Positions 11,932-14,491 of a stretch of 14,491 nucleotides of DNA are shown here, one piece after another (position 1 is the first letter of the stretch; each line of letters opens with the position of its first letter). A model generated the notes under the pieces. The model was not told the origin of the DNA. It saw only the letters and a program-made list of their open reading frames with translations, and did no database searches. The position numbers and the translations under genes are program-made. Source of the DNA: Phoenicimicrobium sp964438695 (lineage in GTDB: Bacteria; Atribacterota; Phoenicimicrobiia; Phoenicimicrobiales; Phoenicimicrobiaceae). The stretch lies in NCBI GenBank assembly GCA_964438695.1, contig CAYTKP010000022.1, positions 1 through 14,491 on the forward strand. The letters are read 5' to 3'.

Positions 11932-13109
11932 AAATACTGCATATCATTAGCGAAGGATACCCTTGTGGAGGTGCTGAAAAAATTCTCATAAAACTTAAAG
12001 ATAATTTTGAAAAGAAAGGTCATGAAATAAAAATATTATCAAGTAACCTAGACCCTGAATTTAACCATTTTAGTGATTTTGAATTTAAAAGTATTAATTC
12101 GAATAATCCTATGAAAATAATATTTAAATTATTTAATCCTTATTCATTTACTGCACTTAAAAAAATATTATATGAATATAAACCTGATATTGTGCATTTA
12201 CATACTATGGAGCAAATTACACCATCTGCCCTTTTTTTATTAAGAAAATATCCCACTTTTATGACCTTGCACGGTCCTGAAACATTTATTAAGTCATTAG
12301 TTACTTGGGGTTTATTACCTCGTTTTTTTCACAAAAAAGAGATGCGTGAAAATAATTTGACTTTAATAGGTAGATTCCATTATTTCTATCATACCTATAT
12401 TCAACGTTATATTTATAAATTAGGATTTAAAAACGTTGATTTATTTATTACACCAAGCAATTTTATAAAACAGAAAGCAATTAATGATGCTAATCCTATT
12501 AAAACAATACATAATCCCATTGATTTACTAGAATATTCTACAATAGAAAATAATAATACTATATTATTTGTAGGCAGATTAGAAAAAGTAAAAGGAGTAC
12601 GGTATTTAATAGAGGCAGTTCCTTTAATCATTAAAAAAATACCTAACATACAATTATATATAGTAGGAGATGGACAAGAAAAGGATAGCCTATTTGAATT
12701 AGTTAATGATATTGGATTATCAAGTAATATACATTTTACAGGATGGCAAAAAAGTGATGACTTAAAACGATATTATAGAAAAACCAGTGTAGTAATTATA
12801 CCATCTATTTGGCCAGAGAATTTTCCAACAGTTTGTCTGGAGGCAATGAGTATGGGGAGACCCGTAATTGGGACTAAAGTAGGTGGTATTCCGGAAATTA
12901 TTGACGATAAAGTAAATGGTTATCTAGTAAAACCAAAAGATTCTGGTCAAATTGCTGAAAAAGTTATTAAGTTGCTATTGGATAAAAATCTTCTAAAGTT
13001 TATGAGTAAAAATTCACGATTAAAATCTGAAAAATATAATATTAATAACTATGTTGCCAAATTAGAAGAAGTTTATGAAGATATTAGGAGGAAATATGAA
13101 AATAAATAA
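11928..13109 (+). CDS. GT4 family glycosyltransferase
   Basis: A 393-residue GT-B transferase. The N-terminal domain starts ILHIISEGYPCGGAEKILIKL with the glycine-rich acceptor loop; HLHTMEQITPSALF near 95 is the conserved second-strand segment. The donor domain shows ILFVGRLEKVKGVRYLIEA (around 206), LYIVGDGQEKDSL and SIWPENFPTVCLEAMSMGRP with the EX7E pair Glu297 and Glu305, then GTKVGGIPEIIDDKVNGYL. This is the most canonical GT4 in the locus. Its start overlaps the stop of the membrane protein gene (ATGA) and its end overlaps the following gene, which supports cotranslation. Sugar specificity is unknown. Confidence 0.93.
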   Translation: MKILHIISEGYPCGGAEKILIKLKDNFEKKGHEIKILSSNLDPEFNHFSDFEFKSINSNNPMKIIFKLFNPYSFTALKKILYEYKPDIVHLHTMEQITPSALFLLRKYPTFMTLHGPETFIKSLVTWGLLPRFFHKKEMRENNLTLIGRFHYFYHTYIQRYIYKLGFKNVDLFITPSNFIKQKAINDANPIKTIHNPIDLLEYSTIENNNTILFVGRLEKVKGVRYLIEAVPLIIKKIPNIQLYIVGDGQEKDSLFELVNDIGLSSNIHFTGWQKSDDLKRYYRKTSVVIIPSIWPENFPTVCLEAMSMGRPVIGTKVGGIPEIIDDKVNGYLVKPKDSGQIAEKVIKLLLDKNLLKFMSKNSRLKSEKYNINNYVAKLEEVYEDIRRKYENK

Positions 13110-14172
13110 TAAAATATTAGTTTTGGCTTATTTAGACGGTTTTGCAAATTCTAAAAGAGTAGCAGAAATAAAAAGATATCTTGAAGGAAAAGGATATGTT
13201 ATTACTGTTTTAGATACGGTGCATTTTGGAAAAATATCTTCATTAGGCCTCTGGAGATACTTTTATTACTTTATTCAAATTATTCTTAAAATTAAAAATC
13301 TAATATTAAATAAGAGGTTTTATTACTATGATATTATTTTAAATATGAAAATAAGAGCATTTTTATTGTTAAAGATAATTAGTAAAAAAGATTTTAATTG
13401 CATCATCTGTGAAAATATAATGGATTCATATTTATTTATCAACAAGTTAAATGCTACTAAGATATTAGATTGCCCTTCACCTATAGCAGATGAGCTGTAT
13501 TATACTGACAACTTATCTTATTCATCATATTTGAAGTTCAATATTTTTTTGAACAGAATTTATCATAATACTGATTATTTAGCATTTCATTGGAATTTAT
13601 ATGCAAATTATGTTAGGAAAAATAGCTATAATGGAGAAAATATAATCGAAATAAATTGGGGATGCAATCCAAAAGAAGAAAATTTAAGAGCGAGATATAA
13701 TAAAAATCCTAAAATAATATATTTAGGATACTTGGGTGGAAAATGGGTAAATCTTCCTTTACTTTCACAATTGTCAAGAGTATATGAAATAGATGTATAT
13801 GGTGGACCTGCTCCAGATAAAAAATGGGGATTAAATTTTAAAGGTTATGCACCTTCTACAGATATAATTAAAAATTATCAATTTGGATTGATAACAATCA
13901 CAAAAGACGAATTAAGAAAAATGAGTTTTTCTTCAAAACATTTAGAATATTTGTCTTATGGATTGCCAGTCCTTACGCCGGATTGGAGAAAAGATCCCCT
14001 GCTTGAAGATGTATCTATTTATTATAATGAAAATAATTTTCTCGATGTAATTAAGAAGTATTCTCATAAAAAAATTTGGCAAGAAATGAGCGACAAATGT
14101 TATAATCAAGCCAAGAAATGGGTATGGAGCGAAACATTAAAACCATTAGGGGATATACTAAATTTTCTATGA
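13096..14172 (+). CDS. Divergent GT-B glycosyltransferase-like protein
   Basis: The 358-residue product begins KILVLAYLDGFANSKRVAEI, a typical GT-B first strand and loop. The C-terminal domain starts near 205 with IIYLGYLGGKWVNLPLL and contains SSKHLEYLSYGLPVLTP (279-295), the counterpart of the donor-site helix in GT4 and GT1-like enzymes; the first Glu of EX7E is replaced by this S-x-K-x-x-E pattern (Glu284). It resembles the glucuronosyl/GumK- and TuaH-like proteins of bacterial exopolysaccharide loci. Substrate is unknown. The start at 13096 is chosen because AGGAGG (13086-13091) lies just upstream, although spacing is only four bases. An in-frame ATG at 13075 would add seven residues and include that Shine-Dalgarno sequence. 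The gene overlaps the preceding one by 14 bases. Confidence 0.8.
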   Translation: MKINNKILVLAYLDGFANSKRVAEIKRYLEGKGYVITVLDTVHFGKISSLGLWRYFYYFIQIILKIKNLILNKRFYYYDIILNMKIRAFLLLKIISKKDFNCIICENIMDSYLFINKLNATKILDCPSPIADELYYTDNLSYSSYLKFNIFLNRIYHNTDYLAFHWNLYANYVRKNSYNGENIIEINWGCNPKEENLRARYNKNPKIIYLGYLGGKWVNLPLLSQLSRVYEIDVYGGPAPDKKWGLNFKGYAPSTDIIKNYQFGLITITKDELRKMSFSSKHLEYLSYGLPVLTPDWRKDPLLEDVSIYYNENNFLDVIKKYSHKKIWQEMSDKCYNQAKKWVWSETLKPLGDILNFL

Positions 14173-14465
14173 ATAAAAGAAAAAAACTGGGCAAAAAAGC
14201 ACGATGAGAGTGTTTCAAGAAGCGCCGAATGATATAAAAAGCATAGCTTTATAACTAAGGTTGATCTTCCAGATTGGGATAAACCTAAAAAATATAAGGA
14301 TTTATCCCTGATTTAGTTGCAAAAAACGCAAAGAGAAAATTATTTCAAAAGTTAAAACTAATAATACAGATAATACAGACAAATCGGATACAGGTAAACA
14401 AAAAAGCATTAAAAAAATATTCTAAAAGAGAAAAAGAAAGAACTTTTAGAAAAAAGATAATTTAA
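14169..14465 (+). pseudogene. Frameshifted remnant of a small PD-(D/E)XK-nuclease-like protein
   Basis: Pieces of one protein can be read across several frames. From the ATG at 14169 (overlapping the previous stop) come 12 residues; the next frame gives HDESVSRSAE, a stop at 14230, then YKKHSFITKVDLPDWDKPKK; a shift near 14298 gives GFIPDLVAKNAKRK; another near 14337 gives IISKVKTNNTDNTDKSDTG; and from about 14411 the frame returns to KKYSKREKERTFRKKII and a stop at 14463. PD followed 12-15 residues later by an (E)VKT-like strand is the layout of PD-(D/E)XK nucleases, with the expected Glu apparently replaced by Lys. The intact ancestor would be about 100 residues. Three shifts and a stop mean it cannot make the protein, unless the assembly is faulty here. 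Confidence 0.6.
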
Positions 14466-14476
14466 TGCTTTACCTG
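14391..14476. repeat. Imperfect inverted repeat around the end of the nuclease remnant
   Basis: CAGGTAAA (14391-14398) plus AGCATTAAA (14405-14413), separated by CAAAAA, match the reverse complement of TTTAATGCTTTACCTG (14461-14476), so that 16 bases pair with a 6-base bulge. The right arm includes the stop codon of the remnant. It is longer than chance would readily give even in AT-rich DNA. No T-run follows, so it is not a standard terminator; a decayed element end is possible. Confidence 0.5.
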
Positions 14477-14491
14477 CAAATACTTAATATG

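Noticed and set aside
13075..13095. ATG at 13075 as start of the last glycosyltransferase
   Set aside because: It would put AGGAGG inside the coding region and has no good ribosome-binding site; the conserved first strand begins right after the ATG at 13096. Not fully excluded, since spacing at 13096 is short.
1..14491. CRISPR array, tRNA, rRNA, insertion sequence or integrase
   Set aside because: No regularly spaced repeats, tRNA cloverleaf with CCA-like end, rRNA core sequence or transposase motifs were seen on either strand.

Overview
This is a low-GC, AT-rich bacterial window in which every supported gene lies on the + strand. Bacterial signals are clear: sigma-70-type promoters, purine-rich ribosome-binding sites, rho-independent terminators and a c-di-GMP-I riboswitch. 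The lineage cannot be fixed from sequence alone. A Firmicutes-like or candidate-phylum (for example Atribacterota-like) anaerobe would fit the composition, the pyrF-pyrE pair, the clostridial-type flavin oxidoreductase and the small RRM protein. That assignment is inference.

Bases 1-2880 are housekeeping. They hold the 3' end of pyrF, pyrE, a nitronate-monooxygenase/FabK-like flavoprotein with its own promoter, and a small RRM RNA-binding protein. The RRM gene has a strong promoter, a roughly 208-nt structured leader and a perfect 20-bp terminator stem.

Bases 2885-3946 hold almost no coding sequence but much regulatory structure. There is an orphan hairpin with a T-run, a possible 24-residue peptide, an extended -10 promoter, and a c-di-GMP-I (GEMM) aptamer whose 3' strand overlaps a terminator, so an ON switch is predicted. 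A long leader of nearly 480 nt follows, containing an inverted repeat and a decayed lipoprotein signal peptide.

Bases 3947-14172 form a surface-glycan locus. In order it encodes a membrane-anchored DUF1616-like domain protein, a DPM1-like GT2 with an unusual N-terminal extension, a GT4, a polysaccharide deacetylase, a second GT4, a GT2 with C-terminal membrane helices, a roughly 17-helix DUF2206-like membrane protein, a third GT4 and a divergent GT-B protein. Several junctions are 4-bp ATGA overlaps, so translation is probably coupled. A 280-bp gap at 9375-9654 splits the locus into two transcription or translation blocks. The set looks like assembly of a lipid-linked or exported polysaccharide. 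If read-through from the riboswitch reaches the cluster, c-di-GMP would control it. No priming transferase, flippase or ligase is seen, so the locus probably continues outside the window.

Bases 14169-14465 hold a frameshifted remnant of a small PD-(D/E)XK-nuclease-like gene, overlapped by an imperfect inverted repeat. The most novel points are a 45-bp segment duplicated between two adjacent unrelated genes (encoding an LYxEDHLSLP peptide), the competing-stem leader of the RRM gene, and the riboswitch separated from its glycan locus by a long leader with a dead lipoprotein.
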